Of a DNA stretch of 64,000 nt, positions 44,750 to 56,609 are shown piece by piece (position 1 is the first letter of the stretch; every line of letters begins with the position of its first letter). Both the position numbers and the translations under genes were made by a program. Origin of the DNA: Ricinus communis (Eukaryota; Streptophyta; Magnoliopsida; Malpighiales; Euphorbiaceae); contig NC_063261.1 of assembly GCF_019578655.1 (NCBI RefSeq), positions 16,730,216 to 16,794,215 of the forward strand, in the 5' to 3' direction. A model generated the notes under the pieces. It did not search any database. It was not told the DNA's origin and saw only the letters and a program-made list of their open reading frames with translations.

Positions 44750-47535
44750 AATTCCTCAACTAATACATGTAAATATATAGTTTATAATTTATGAATATGT
44801 TATTAACCTATAAAGTTGTAGTTTTATGATTAATATTTATAGTTTTTACTGATGAACTTGTGTTCATAATCTATAATTATGAATATAAAACTATTAGATT
44901 TAATATTTCATTATTATTATTAAATTTTGAAAATTAAAATATTGTTATGTAATAATAAAAAATAATTTAAATTTAAATTTTTAAAATAAAACGTAATATA
45001 ATTTAAAATAATAATATATTTTAAACTATGATTAAATATTATATTTTCATAAAAAGATTAAATCGTTAATAAAGTTTTATATATATATAAAAGTTCATAT
45101 TATTAATATATGATATTTCAGTATAAAAATACTAGTACATTACTAAAAGATAGGTTTATTGTTGTAATAAAAATAAATATAAAATACATTGAAAATATAA
45201 AATTAAAATAAAAAAATAAATTATTAGTAATAATATAACAAGAAAAAAAAGAGATTAGATATAATAAAAATAGAAATAGTATTTGTATTGTGTAAGAAAC
45301 TTCTAACATTTAAAGAAAAACAAAAAGAAGTTTATAATTAAAGTTGATTTTATTATTAGTAAATAATTGATATAATGGTAGAATAATATTATATTTTCTT
45401 AGAATAAATAAATTAAAAAATTTATATCTAAGAGATTAGAGAAAATTAGTGTAATTAATATTAGCTATGTGATAAATAATATTATTAGAATGAGATAATT
45501 AGTTCGGTTATGATGCCTGATTTATGAGGTAGATCAATTATTATTTTTAAGTACTCAATGTTAATTATAATAGCCAGTAAATAAGTATTAATATTGGAAA
45601 ATAAATAAATAGAAATAATAATTATTAATAATCTAGTTATTGATTTGCATAGAGGAAAATGATTATAATGAAATTTCATTTGCTTGAAAAATATCTAGCT
45701 GGGATGTAAATAATTAATGGATAGATGTGAGTGATAAATTACTTAATTGGAGAGAGTGAATTTAATAAAAATTTTGGAGATTTTGGATAAAAAGATTTAT
45801 GGCTTGTGTTATGTATGTTCTTGCAGGTCGTGGATCTATTTTACAGGGGGAGAATCAATCTGTTTTATAGGAGAGGTACTGCTGAATTTCTGACAGAATT
45901 AAATAATCAGAATATGATGAGAATTAATAGAATTATGCTAAAATAAAATTAGAATTAGAATTTCATTTTTAGATATAAGTTAATAAACGTTGGTTAAGAA
46001 TTATTAGATATAGAATTTAGGATTATTTCTAAAGTATGCTTACGCGTGAATTTTAAGGTTGTGCACTGGAATAGCTATTTGGTGAAAATTAAGCAAGAAT
46101 CAGTGAAATGTATAGTCGATTGGGTCCTGCATACTATATGAGTGGATAATCCCATAATATCATTTTTTTTCAATATTATATTATTTATATTGATATTTTT
46201 ATAAATTGGAATTTGCTATTTTAAATACATTTTGGAACCTCATTATTTTCTATAGAAATTAGGAACATGTAATGAAATTTTAGTTTTATTTTATATATGA
46301 TTATAATTTTATGTAGCTAGATAAATGAGTATACACTCATTTATATAACTTATTAGATCACATTTTGGACGTCAGGCGTAAACGGAATATAGTGTCTTTG
46401 GAACAACATTTAGTATACATATCAATTTTGGAGCATATGCTAGGTGGTGCCTTTTGGGGGCTATTTATCTATGCAGGTATGACTAAAATTTGTGTTATGG
46501 ACTCCTAGGTAAGACGTCTTTGCACCCAAAGTTTCCAAGGAACAGTAGGATACATCTATAAGTGCATATTGATTTCTACTTAACTATTTATTTATTTGTT
46601 ATATTTTTCTTTATATGATATCATATGTTAAATTATTATCGACATTTTCTGGATTGATTTGAGATTATGTATATTATTGATTTTATATGTGAAAAAGGAT
46701 TGCAATTTTAGATACATACTGAATTGACTATTTATCTATTTAATTTTATAAAATTTCATTTGTCCAGCTAGATTTATCAATTAAATATTTGTGTTAAAAA
46801 AATTAGCAATATTTTTTCCAATTGAAAGAGTATTCAAAAATAGTATAGTATTATATATGTTTTATTTCATATCCTTATTTGTTCCTTCTTTGTTATTTGT
46901 TTATCCTCTCATTTATGTTTACTTATTATTTTTTCACCAGCATTGCTATGGAGGATGTTTAAGAGTCGAATTAAGAATGAAGTTATAACAGTTAGAATTT
47001 TGCATTACTAGACTCTACATTCTGAAAAATTGAAAATGAAAAATTGGATAATTTAAACCCAATTTAGATAGGGTCACTTCACTAGCAACTTCAAAAATAA
47101 AAATTCAAATTCAACTTGATTTTAAAATAATTTTGAAATTTAAAATTTTCAAATAAAAGTGAGTTGAGATAACTTTTAGTTACTATTATACTAGTATTTA
47201 TCATAAATAAAATATTAAAAATTAATATTTGCATATTATGTTGTAATTACATCTAATATATCAAATAACATTAGAAAGAATGGTTCCTAAAAAGAAATAA
47301 AGAGTTTTATTTAAAATCTATGAGACATGAGTAAATTAGCTATAATATTTTTCCCATTAAAAATTAATTAGCAAAACTGACTATTAACAACTTAGGAGAG
47401 GAATATCATTATTTAAACATTTTATAAAATTATTTAGGTTTATATATAAGAAATATATTTATTAATTTACATTTTGATAGAATAGGATTCATATAGACTA
47501 CAAGAAAAATACATATATATAAATAAAACTTAAGC
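44750..47535. other. AT-rich DNA; possible decayed long LTR at about 45800-46990
   Basis: No gene. The stretch 45800-46600 has less extreme composition and phrases such as TGTGTTATGTATGTTCTTGC and CTATGCAGGTATGACTAAA, reminiscent of long gypsy LTRs. No termini or target duplication were found. Confidence 0.3.
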
Positions 47536-47539
47536 AACA

Positions 47540-47935
47540 ACAATTTTATATGTTCTCTATAGCATGCGCGAGCAATTGTCAATCTAGTTTGGAACAAATA
47601 CTAGCAACAACAATTTTATATGTTTATTTTCTTGTTAATTAAGGAATTTAGTGATTGATTTGAGCAAGTTTCAAAGGTATTTTGCTATGGAAATTAATAA
47701 TTGCAGATGTGAGAAGTCTATTTGGTTCAGAAGCGTTGACAAAGCTAATAGATTTTCTTTTTTTTCTTTCCATGGGAGGATAACATTTCAAGGTTGCAGA
47801 AGTATTAAAAAAGCTGTATAGTATTTTTTTATTTTCTTCTTTCTCGGGGTAGATAACCTTTCTAAGACATACTAGTTGCGGAAGTTGGCAAAGCACCAGC
47901 AATATATGTTAAATTAAGAGATGAAGATGACAATT
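47540..47935 (+). repeat. Promoter-only relic of the D/E unit
   Basis: Parallels 51235-51660, the upstream region of gene E: ATGTTCTCTATAGCATGCGC, TTAGTGATTGATTT, GACAAAGCTAATAGATTTTC, ACATTTCAAGGTTGCAGAAG, TAGTTGCGGAAGTTGGCAAA. No CC-type coding sequence follows; copia-4 begins at about 48009. It is probably a third copy of the unit that lost its gene. Confidence 0.85.
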
Positions 47936-48021
47936 TAAGTAACAAACTTTATTCAGAGTAATCAATACTTCACACTAAATGATGCTACCTCAATTCTAAA
48001 TATCCCATTGTAATAGAGCTA

Positions 48022-48247
48022 CACTTGTTGAAATTTCAGCCCGGGCTTGATCAGGCTCGAAAGCCCAGCCCAGCCCCGCTATGCAGGTCTAAATTTTTGA
48101 CCAAGTCCGATCCGTCATAAAAATATATTATATTTTTTTATAATTTTCAAATCGGTCAGATTTCTTGGACGGGCTTTAAAAAAGTGATATTTTCAAGCCC
48201 GTCCCAAAAATAAACAGACTTTTGCAGGTTTGAATATAGGCGGCTTA

Positions 48248-48300
<53 letters not shown>

Positions 48301-48361
48301 GTTTAAATTTGGAGATTTTTCGGCCGGGCCGGGCCGGTACTCGAGCCGTTGAACATGTCTA
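48022..48361. mobile_element. Short GC-rich TIR element (hAT-like MITE) in the copia-4 LTR
   Basis: Flanked by a 10-bp direct repeat, AATAGAGCTA (48012-48021 and 48362-48371); an 8-bp hAT target duplication is contained in it. The ends are weakly inverted: CACTTGTTGAA on the left, GACATGTTCAA as reverse complement of the right. The interior has GC-rich runs unlike all neighbours (GCCCAGCCCAGCCCCG, GGCCGGGCCGGGCCGG) and a 42-base (AT)n tract at about 48251-48295. No coding capacity. Confidence 0.7.
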
Positions 48362-48859
48362 AATAGAGCTAATCCAACTTAACTTACATTATTTGTCATT
48401 TACAGTTAGTTTTGTAACTAATTCCCTCTCTCTCCTCTCTTAATTGGTTACATTTGTAACAATTTTAGTTATATTGGTTAGAGTAATTTTTCTTCATTGT
48501 ATCCGCCTCATTTTCTTGTATATAAGCTTGTTAATCAAGCTGAGTTAATTAATGAGAATATACACAATACAATATAATCTTCACAAAGTTGATATGGTAT
48601 TAGAGCATAAATTTTCTTTTTCATCACTTTCTTAGTTGCCAAACACATTACTTCTCATTTTTCCTTACTTGATGTTACAAACAAATCACTCTCTTGTCTT
48701 ATATTCCTAGTCTTGATTTCGAATCATTACTTTTCTTTGAAAAATTCTTTGGTGCTTGTGTCTATCCCATTTTCATTTTCCTAGCAACCAAACAACATTT
48801 CTTTTACTTGCTCTATTGTTTCTTCAACTATAATTACTACAACTCATCCAGAAGACCTT

Positions 48860-50640
48860 CCATCTAATCCATACCATCTTCATCCTAATGAGAATCCTTC
48901 CCCTGTTCTTGCTTCACCTATTTTAACTGCCGGAAACTATCATTCATAGTCGAGATCTACAAAAATGGCTTTGCAATTTAAAAAACAAATTAGATTTTGT
49001 CGATGGAACTATTGAAGTTGCTGAGAAAAATGATCCTAGTTACTTGGCGTGGAAGAGATGTAATACAATGGTTCTCCAATGGCTTCAACATTTTGTGTCT
49101 TCTTCCATTGCTTAAAGTATTATTTAGCTTGACACAACCATTGATGTTTGGGGATGATCTTATTAGCATTTTTCTCAGGATGATGCCTTTCATATTGCAG
49201 ATCTACAAGAAGAGATCTATTCTTTTACTCAGAAAACTTTGTTTGTTACTGACAGCAACGTACACACAATTGAAGATTTTATGGGATGAACTTTACAATC
49301 TAAGGCCACTTCCTTCTTGTACTTGTCATGCAAAATAGTATCAACAAAATAATCATGTCATTCGTTTTCTAAAAGGCTTAAATGATAATTTTGCAACAGT
49401 AAGGTCTCAGATTATGTTAATGGAACCATTTCCATCTATTAACAAGGTTTTTGCCCTGGTTATACAGCATGAAAGACAAATCACTTCTAATGTAAGTGTT
49501 TCTCAAGGAACAAAAATATGTTGTTTTCTATACTATAGGTGGTGCTGCACCACGAAATTTCTCTAGTAGAGGCTCTTACTCTGGGAAAGGTAATTTTTCT
49601 GGTAGAGGAGCATACTTTCAAGGTAGATGAAGGTTTTCTACTTTTCCTACTTTTGTGAATAGAAATAAACCAATTTGTAGTTTCTGCAATATTTCTGGTC
49701 ATACTGCTAATGTGTGTTACAAAAAACATGGTTATCCTCTTAATTACAGGTTTTACACTAATAGAACACCTGGTTCATCCAATCAGGTTGAAACTCATTA
49801 TTCTACAGATGAATATGAAACTTTTTCAGGAGCAGATCACTGTACTAATGGGCCACAGTGTGTTGTTGAACAAGCAGAGAATGTTTAATCTGTTAATTCT
49901 CGATCAACCTTACCTTTTACTCAAGACCAGTGCAACAAAATCCTTACCTTAATTTAGCATTCCTTATCAACAATGCCTCATCAACCATCTACAAGCATTA
50001 TCTCTACCAACTTCACTGCACAACCTGACATTACTAGTAAGCATTTTTATTCTTGTTCACTTTATAGCACCAACTTTAATTCCTTTAAGCCAACTCATTA
50101 GATTGAGGACACTGTTGCCATTGATCATATTGCATGTAGCTTAGATCTGTTTACTTCTTTCTTTTCTATTTCTCTTGTTACTACATCCTTGCCAAATAAT
50201 CAAATTGTTTTTGCCACTCATGTTTGTAATGTTCAATTAACTCCTTACCTCACTCTTATCAATGAACTTCTTTGTTCCTACCTTTTCCTTAAATCTCATA
50301 TCTACTTCTAAACTTACTTCTAATTCTAATCATTATCTCATTTTTCACAAGGATAATTTTGTTCTTCAGGATATTCATCAATGGAAGATGATTGGTACAG
50401 CTAAAAGTACCAATGCCTTTATAACTTTGATGTCTCTTCAGCTAACCATAGTTCTTCTATTATTTCATCTTTTACTAAATGTAATTCTTTTTTCTCACAA
50501 TATTATAGTTCTTCTATTGCTGATCTATGGCATAAAAGACTTGGCTATGCTTCTCTATCTCAAATTCATAAGTTAAAAGATCTTGTTCCATCCTTTTCAA
50601 TTAGTAAAGATTCCCCTAGTGACGTTTGTCATTTTGCTAA
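48860..50640 (+). pseudogene. Copia-4 gag and pre-integrase relic
   Basis: Broken frames in order: NPYHLHPNENPSPVLASP (gag N-terminus), a block around WDELYNLRPLPSC (near 49285), HVIRFLKGLNDNFATVRSQI (near 49350), the zinc knuckle at 49676-49717, and a pre-integrase piece near 50525. No frame is open for more than about 110 codons. Confidence 0.82.
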
Positions 50641-50690
50641 ACAAAAAATATTGCATCATTTTCCTTTATGGTTGATTGAAGTTTAATTCC

Positions 50691-51234
50691 CTTGAAGCTC
50701 ACAGTGTCTTCTGACTGACGAAAGAAGGATGGTGAACCACCCATATATAGTAAGTTCTTGAACTCATTCTTGATATTCTTCATTGAGCTTGAGTAACTTA
50801 GGCTTCTTCCTTCATGTTTCTTCTAAATATATAAGTTGAATTATCAACGTATATGACTCCTCAACCTTCCATTTGATAGTTCTGGTTTTTGTATTCTAGC
50901 TTATAGAACAATTCTAGAAAAGAAAAAAAAAAAAGCAAAGAAGGTAAAAGAAGAGGGTAAAGGAATATACCTCTCTTACGGGATTGATTTCTTATATTCA
51001 TTAATATCACCCGTTTATGGAGTTATTTTTCCATACTAACAAATATACCCGCCAGTCTAATTATTGAATTAAAATAGTAAATGGATACAATAAGCATAAT
51101 TAAGGTAGCATTTATGCATTTTACCTGTGGAAGGAGCTATGGCAGATTAATCTTCCCCTTTTAGGTTAGACAATTTATATAGAGACCTTGTAATGAATCA
51201 CTTCCAACGAAATGCAATATTCAATTTTACATGT
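50691..51234. other. Intergenic, no gene seen
   Basis: DNA between the broken end of copia-4 and the gene E upstream region. Nothing recognised. Confidence 0.45.
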
Positions 51235-52301
51235 TCTCTATAGCATGCGCGAGCAATGGTCATTCTAGTTTGGAGCAAATACTGGCAACAACAATTTTAT
51301 ATGTTCATTTTTCTTGTTAATTAAACAATTTAGTGATTGATTTGGGCAAGTTTCACAGATATTTTACCATTGAAATTAAAAATTGCAGATATGAGAAGTC
51401 TGCCACTGCGGCCAGCCTCATTTCTTTTTATGTCTACTGGTGCTATTATCAAGCCATACTAGTTGACAAAGCTAATAGATTTTCTTTTCCTTTCCATGGT
51501 AGGACAACATTTCAAGGTTGCAGAAGCATTGACAAAGCTGTATATAAGTTCTTTTTTCTTCTTCTTCTTCTTGCTGGGGGCAGATAACCTTTCCAAGACA
51601 TCCTAGTTGCGGAAGTTGGCAAAGCTCCATCAGAAAACATATGTTAAATTAATAGATGAAAGACGACAGTTAGAGTAATTAATTAAAGAAATAAGAGATA
51701 ATATGTATAACAACCCATTTCATTTTATATAGGAAATTATTCAATCTAATAGCCATTAGCATCATAGTTTTGTATTTTTGTAAATTAAAATATTGTTCAA
51801 TACGTCACTCATATTTTAAAATTTTATATTTAATGAGAATTGTATTTATCATTTATATAAATAAATTTATATACTTTGATATAGAATTACATTATAATAA
51901 AAATGATCGAGAATTAAAATAAGAATTTTTATTAAAATTCTTTTAATAAGAATTTTAAATAGTTTTTTTTTAGGTCATCTTTATGAATAGAGGATTTAAC
52001 AAATGAATCATGTTGCCTGTTATATATATATATATAGCTAGCACAGTTGTATTAGAAAAATGAATATGGAAAAAGAAAAAATAAATAAAAAGAAATTTAC
52101 TTTGCTCCAAAAAAATAAAAAGAAATTTACTTTGCTCCACTATCATTTTTCTTATTAGCCACTAAAAGAAGAACAAGCCAAAGAAAAGTTTGTATTGTAT
52201 AGTTGCATAGACGACTTCAAAGTACTTGTATAAATTCTCCAACAGGCTCCCTTTCGATAGACGTACACCAGTATTAGCTTCTTCATATTTCCTGATTTAA
52301 G
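51235..52301 (+). promoter_or_regulatory. Upstream region, promoter and leader exon of gene E
   Basis: The left part is shared with the relic at 47540-47935, the right part with gene D's promoter. TATAAA at 52229-52234 lies in the same context as in D (TATAAATTCTC). A short direct repeat (AAATTTACTTTGCTCCA) occurs twice at about 52090-52140. Confidence 0.6.
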
Positions 52302-52388
52302 GTAATTTTGTTGTCTTGCTTCTCTTTGTTTGTCTGTAAATTTATGTTTAACTGAATAATAATGCTCGTAACTGATCGGCCTTTGCAG
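52302..52388 (+). other. 5'-leader intron of gene E
   Basis: Donor TTTAAG|GTAATTTT and acceptor CCTTTGCAG|, matching the intron of gene D; 87 bases here. Confidence 0.6.
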
Positions 52389-52430
52389 GTTTCATATAAA
52401 TACACATCTTGAGCTTTTCTTGATTTCCTC

Positions 52431-52871
52431 ATGGCTGATCCATTTACATTAACAGCTGTCACTGCTACATTAGCTGCTGCAACCATTACTGGAAGAATCC
52501 AGGTTGCAGACCTGGGTTACCAAATGTGGAAAGATTTCGTTTCTAATGGTGAAAAGGAAGCCTCTTAAAGAACCTGAAGAAGAATTATGAAATGTTAGAC
52601 ACGAAATTACAGAAACTCATTGCTCTTGCTACTGATATGAATCAAACCCTTGTCGCCGGGAAAGCAGATTAAGGATATAAGCACTTTCAAGATACGGAAA
52701 ACGAGTGCAGGGGAGATTCATACGGAGGTGAGAGCTTTGCTTGACCAATATGAAACCATTAACGACAAAAGCAAGCAAGAAAAAGTGTTACTTGGCCAAA
52801 GCATGGAGGAGAAGTATATGGAAGTTAGCGGACAATTGGAGGAAGGAAATCAAATGATTGCACGCTTTTGA
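52431..52871 (+). pseudogene. Gene E: frameshifted paralogue of gene D
   Basis: Starts ATGGCTGATCC like D. A frameshift near 52560, just before the codons matching SYLNSLQKNYEML, brings a stop at 52567-52569. The second frame (KNYEMLDTKLQKLIALATDM) runs to a stop at about 52672. A further shift restores the D frame (EIHTEVRALLDQYE, EEKYMEVSGQLEEGNQMIA) to TGA 52869-52871. The two frameshifts make this a pseudogene. The 3' UTR still matches D (around TTCAATGGCTTGATGGTGTG). Confidence 0.85.
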
Positions 52872-53033
52872 TCATTAAACAAGAAATTGATCCGTTGATC
52901 ATTTCTTGATCGATTATTAGAACTAAAGCAAGATGCATGTTTGCTTCAATGGCTTGATGGTGTGTAAAGTATAGATGTCATAAATAAGTAATTGATAGAT
53001 TGTTCTTATTGTCAAATTTTAATTTTTGCTATG

Positions 53034-53040
<7 letters not shown>

Positions 53041-53073
<33 letters not shown>

Positions 53074-53989
53074 TGTAATATTGCATTGTTTGGTATCTTA
53101 AATACTTAAGTTTCTTTTAGGGCAATGATATATAACCATGGGGTAATAATTAGAAATGCATGTATAATTTTATCACGTTTTGACCCATCTAATGAGATAA
53201 TAATACAAATAGTTGTTAAATTTTATATTTATTTTATTTAAATTATAAAATTTTAATTTATTTTGTTGCAATTATTTAACTTCAATTTTATTTCATTTTG
53301 GTTACTTGTGTAATAAATTAATTTCTTATTGGCCAAATGAGAATGATAAATAAAAAATAAATTAAAATTTAATTATTAAAAAAAATAAATAAAAAAATTT
53401 AATAACCATTCGCACCATTATTCCTTTTCTTTAACTGCTTATTAAGAATATATGCACAAACAAGAATAAAAGAAGTTCTTACAGTCTATTAGAAAACTAA
53501 TTGTATAGTAACATCTGTCATTATCTATTAATAGTTGCATTTATATTTATTAATTTTTAATCATGGATGGTTAATAGTAATAAATAAACTAGCTAATACC
53601 AATGCAACACTTAATAAATCATATTATATATCAACATTTAATTCAATTTATTTATCGATTACGTGGTAAACTAAACCTCACTAAAAACTTTTTCAAGAAT
53701 AATTCCTCTAGCAGCTACTAGCATGCTAGAATATCTTATGATCTGCTATGAGCAAAACTAGTTCATAAATGAATCAGTTGATGGGAGAAGATTTTAAAGG
53801 ACTAAAAAATGATAATAATGGGAGAGTTAGTTTCTATATATGGTGACTTTTTAAAAAGGAAAAAAGATTGTTTCTTGCTATGTCTAAGAGTTGTACTCAG
53901 GTACAAATGCAATTTTATATAAGGAGCAAATTATGCTTGTTTAATGAGTCAATTGATATCCCTTTAATTTATTAAGAGATAATTGAAGA
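53041..53989. other. Intergenic; (AT)n tract then AT-rich DNA
   Basis: (TA)n at about 53041-53069. No gene is recognised in the rest. Confidence 0.5.
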
Positions 53990-55020
53990 TATTATGGGCG
54001 ATGCTTATTACCAAGCATCATATGCTGAAACTATTATGTTTTAGAAAGATGAGATTGACTTAAGTCTGAAATAGATTACAACTAGGAGTCTCAGTGACTA
54101 AATTATAATCAGCCTTTAACATAGTAATCGGATCCGATTTAGGACTCTGCTATATAATCAATAAGACTCCTTACCTTCATAAAGTCTTACTCCTTAAAGG
54201 ACAAGGAGACCTCCGGTCCATATGTAAACAACATATCAAATACATGCTACTTTACACACTCAATACATATTAAATCACCTTCATACCATTACTGATTTTA
54301 TCATTAGAGTGAATGGCTAGACAATCCCGTCTGGCACTTTCTAATCATTATTTCAAGTACTCCACAGATCGGGTCACACAAGAAGATTTTGTTGATTGCT
54401 CACTTTATTGATTGAGTTATCAATTGGCATCGTTTGTGGAAAATCTTAGCAAAAAAGCTTTGTTTTCTTACCTCATCAAACTAAGCTAAATGACATCCGG
54501 CCAAAATTAGATTGAAGATGTACTCCCTCCAAGGACTAGGACTAGAACAAGTGGCCTTCCTCGAATTGAACCTCCAATTCCTCCTCGAATTGAACCTCCT
54601 CAAATCAACCCATCATTGGTTGATCCCCAACACCAATCATACTATCATCCCAGCCTCAGAGGAGAAATTTGTTTCACAATAACTTCACATCATAGTAGAT
54701 TTTTAGTAAAAATTATACCTAGAGAGGTCCACTTGTCGTTAAAGATCTTTCAACTGCATAGCAAAGGGAGATTAGACAGAGACCTCCAGCACCTATATCT
54801 CATATCCCAATTCTATCGTTCGCCCATCACACCTCAGATCGACCTCCAGCTCCAGGTCTTCCTCAAATTCCTTGGCAGCCAATCACAAAGTGCCATGAAA
54901 AAGAAATATAGCACCGTGTTTCACCAATCACGAGCTAACTTGAAAGACTATTTTAAAAGATTTGACATTACTAAGCGAATAATATAACACATATATCCTA
55001 GCATTAAGGGATCAGACATT
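53990..55020 (+). mobile_element. Ty3/gypsy 5' remnant (LTR end, primer-site region, gag start)
   Basis: At 54424-54440, TTGGCATCGTTTGTGGA resembles the widespread plant gypsy junction TTGGCGCCGTCTGTGGGA. The 400 bp before it looks like an LTR (TATATAATCAATAAGACTCC, then CAATCCCGTCTGGCAC). After it a Pro-rich gag-like frame begins near 54490 and is broken early. Nothing of pol is seen. Boundaries are approximate. Confidence 0.6.
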
Positions 55021-55464
55021 CAACCAAAATATTCTTCCATTAATTAGGTCATTGTAACTCATTACCTGTCGTGTAATTATACATATCATACATTAAGCCT
55101 ATCTCCCAAGTAGAATACATGTTTTTCCATCACACCCAATAAGCATAAAATGTAAGGAGCTACGAGACTAATACCAAGCATATATGTCACATTAATTACT
55201 TTGATTGACGTGTACAAGTAATAGTCACTTATTACCTTTTGTTTCCAAATCATACATTACCTGACTATTAAAGGAAACTAATAAAGAATCTACAACCACC
55301 TAGCTTGCTGTAGGTGAACTAAACATGATATTTGGTGGAAAAAATTTCGGACTCAGATCTAGTTCTCTTGTTAGTTCACCTTCTTATCAGTATTGATTAA
55401 CTAGAATTATCTTTACGCGTCGTGCTCATCAAGTAAACATAATTTTTTTTTGTTCTATAGCCCA
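55021..55464. other. Intergenic, no gene seen
   Basis: No ORF or repeat recognised between the gypsy remnant and the upstream region of gene F. Confidence 0.45.
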
Positions 55465-55585
55465 AGTCCATGCCTAAGCATATTGTTCTTATCTAAAGCT
55501 AAGATTATGGTGTGGTGCAAGAATCGCTGGTAAATGTTTATATATATATAGATGGTGGTTACAAGGTGTGGACTGCACAGACTTG
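55465..55585 (+). repeat. Upstream block of gene F shared with gene A (8301-8430)
   Basis: CAAGTCCATG, CTAAGATTA, GGTGGTTACAAGGTGTGGAC and neighbours run parallel with the region before gene A. This supports A and F as duplicates including 5' DNA. Confidence 0.65.
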
Positions 55586-55940
55586 GAGATGGAATATAGA
55601 CACGATATAATACGAAGATCATTTTAAACAAATTTAGCGTATTCAATATGTTTATGGTACGGATACTCTATCCCTTAGAAGTGTCGATACTTTTTAGAGT
55701 GTGGGCAGGTAATTATCAAAGCTTCTCTCGAAATCAAGTTCTTTTATATACTACTTTTGCCTGAGAGTATACATTATCACAAATCAATAAAGAAGCCATT
55801 AATTGGAATAGTAGCATAATAAGAGTCAAAGTTTTGTCTGATAAGGTAGAGAGTTAGAAATACAATTTCTAGCAACTCATTCTCCTTATACAAATTTGAT
55901 TGTTTCACTAACATAATTGATTATTGATTTTCCGTTGTAG

Positions 55941-56605
55941 GTTCTTAAAATTTCACTAAGCACGGTCATAACTACGATTTTATCTACATCAGCTGGTCTT
56001 ACTTCACTATGTTATACTGTATCCAAAGACGCATATGCTAAATATATGAAGACTTTAACGTATTCAAGGAACTTGGAAAATGACTACGAGGAATTATACT
56101 GGGGATTAGACGGCCTCCTCCTTTTTAGGGTTTGAGATCAAGCAACACATCCAGAGAAGGGGAATAAATTTGCCAACGGATTGCAAAATTTGGAATGATA
56201 GGGTGAGGAAAACTGCTGGAGAAGCAAAAAATTTATTAGACAAATATAAGCATACCAGGAAATCTTGGTTTTTTCTAAAGTCAAAACTTATAGAAAAATG
56301 GTTAAGTTTTTGGAGAAAATTAACAAGCTCAAAGATGATGGGAAAAAATTAGTCCAACTACTTACAGGTATATAATAGTATACCCTAATTTATCTATGAT
56401 CCTTAATTTTATTCTTCATTGAAGTAAAGAAACTCTCAAAACTTGTGTTTAATAATGTTTTTCAGGTCCCCAGATGATTACTATTGATGTTGATGGTGAA
56501 GTTATAGCAATAGCACTTGCAAGTGTTGCAGTACTGTTGTATGGGATTGTGAAGATGCAAACAATTCTGCGCAAGGCAAAGCTTCTTATAATTCTAATAG
56601 TCTGA
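55941..56605 (+). pseudogene. Gene F: decayed paralogue of gene A with a second, hydrophobic exon
   Basis: The exon begins after the acceptor TTTTCCGTTGTAG (ends 55940). The start codon position of A (ATG) is CTA here (55956-55958). The frame then matches A (SLCYTVSKDAYAKYMKTL, YSRNLENDYEELYWGLDGLL), stops at TGA after a one-base insertion near 56134, resumes (CKIWNDRVRKTAGEAKNLLD, HTRKSWFFLKSKLIEK) and shifts again near 56300. At LLTG it meets CAG|GTATAT (donor 56368). A 98-base intron ends TTTTTCAG at 56465, in phase. Exon 2 (56466-56605) encodes about 46 residues with a hydrophobic segment (EVIAIALASVAVLLYGIVKM) and ends in TGA. Gene A has GGA where F has the GT donor, so A reads through to its own stop. 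Confidence 0.78.
56466..56605 (+). pseudogene. Gene F exon 2: possible C-terminal membrane anchor
   Basis: Joined in phase to the end of F exon 1, it would add GPQMITIDVDGEVIAIALAS and a following hydrophobic run, then a basic LRKAKLL stretch. It could form one membrane span. No homologous exon was found behind the other copies. Confidence 0.5.
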
Positions 56606-56609
56606 AAGA

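Larger units (their letters stand above)
48009..50690 (+). mobile_element. Copia-4: 3'-truncated Ty1/copia
   Basis: The LTR probably starts TGTAATAGAGCT at 48009, is interrupted by a short TIR element, and ends at 48594 before a mutated primer site, TGGTATTAGAGC (48595-48606). A gag relic follows (48890-49900), then scraps of protease and pre-integrase sequence (DLWHKRLGYASLSQIHKLK near 50526). Homology ends at about 50690 and no 3' LTR is seen. A CCHC knuckle (CSFCNISGHTANVC) lies at 49676-49717. Many stops. Confidence 0.85.

Noticed and set aside
45800..46990. Solo LTR of a Tekay-like element
   Set aside because: The composition hints at an LTR, but no TG...CA ends with a target duplication were found, so it is left as unclassified DNA.
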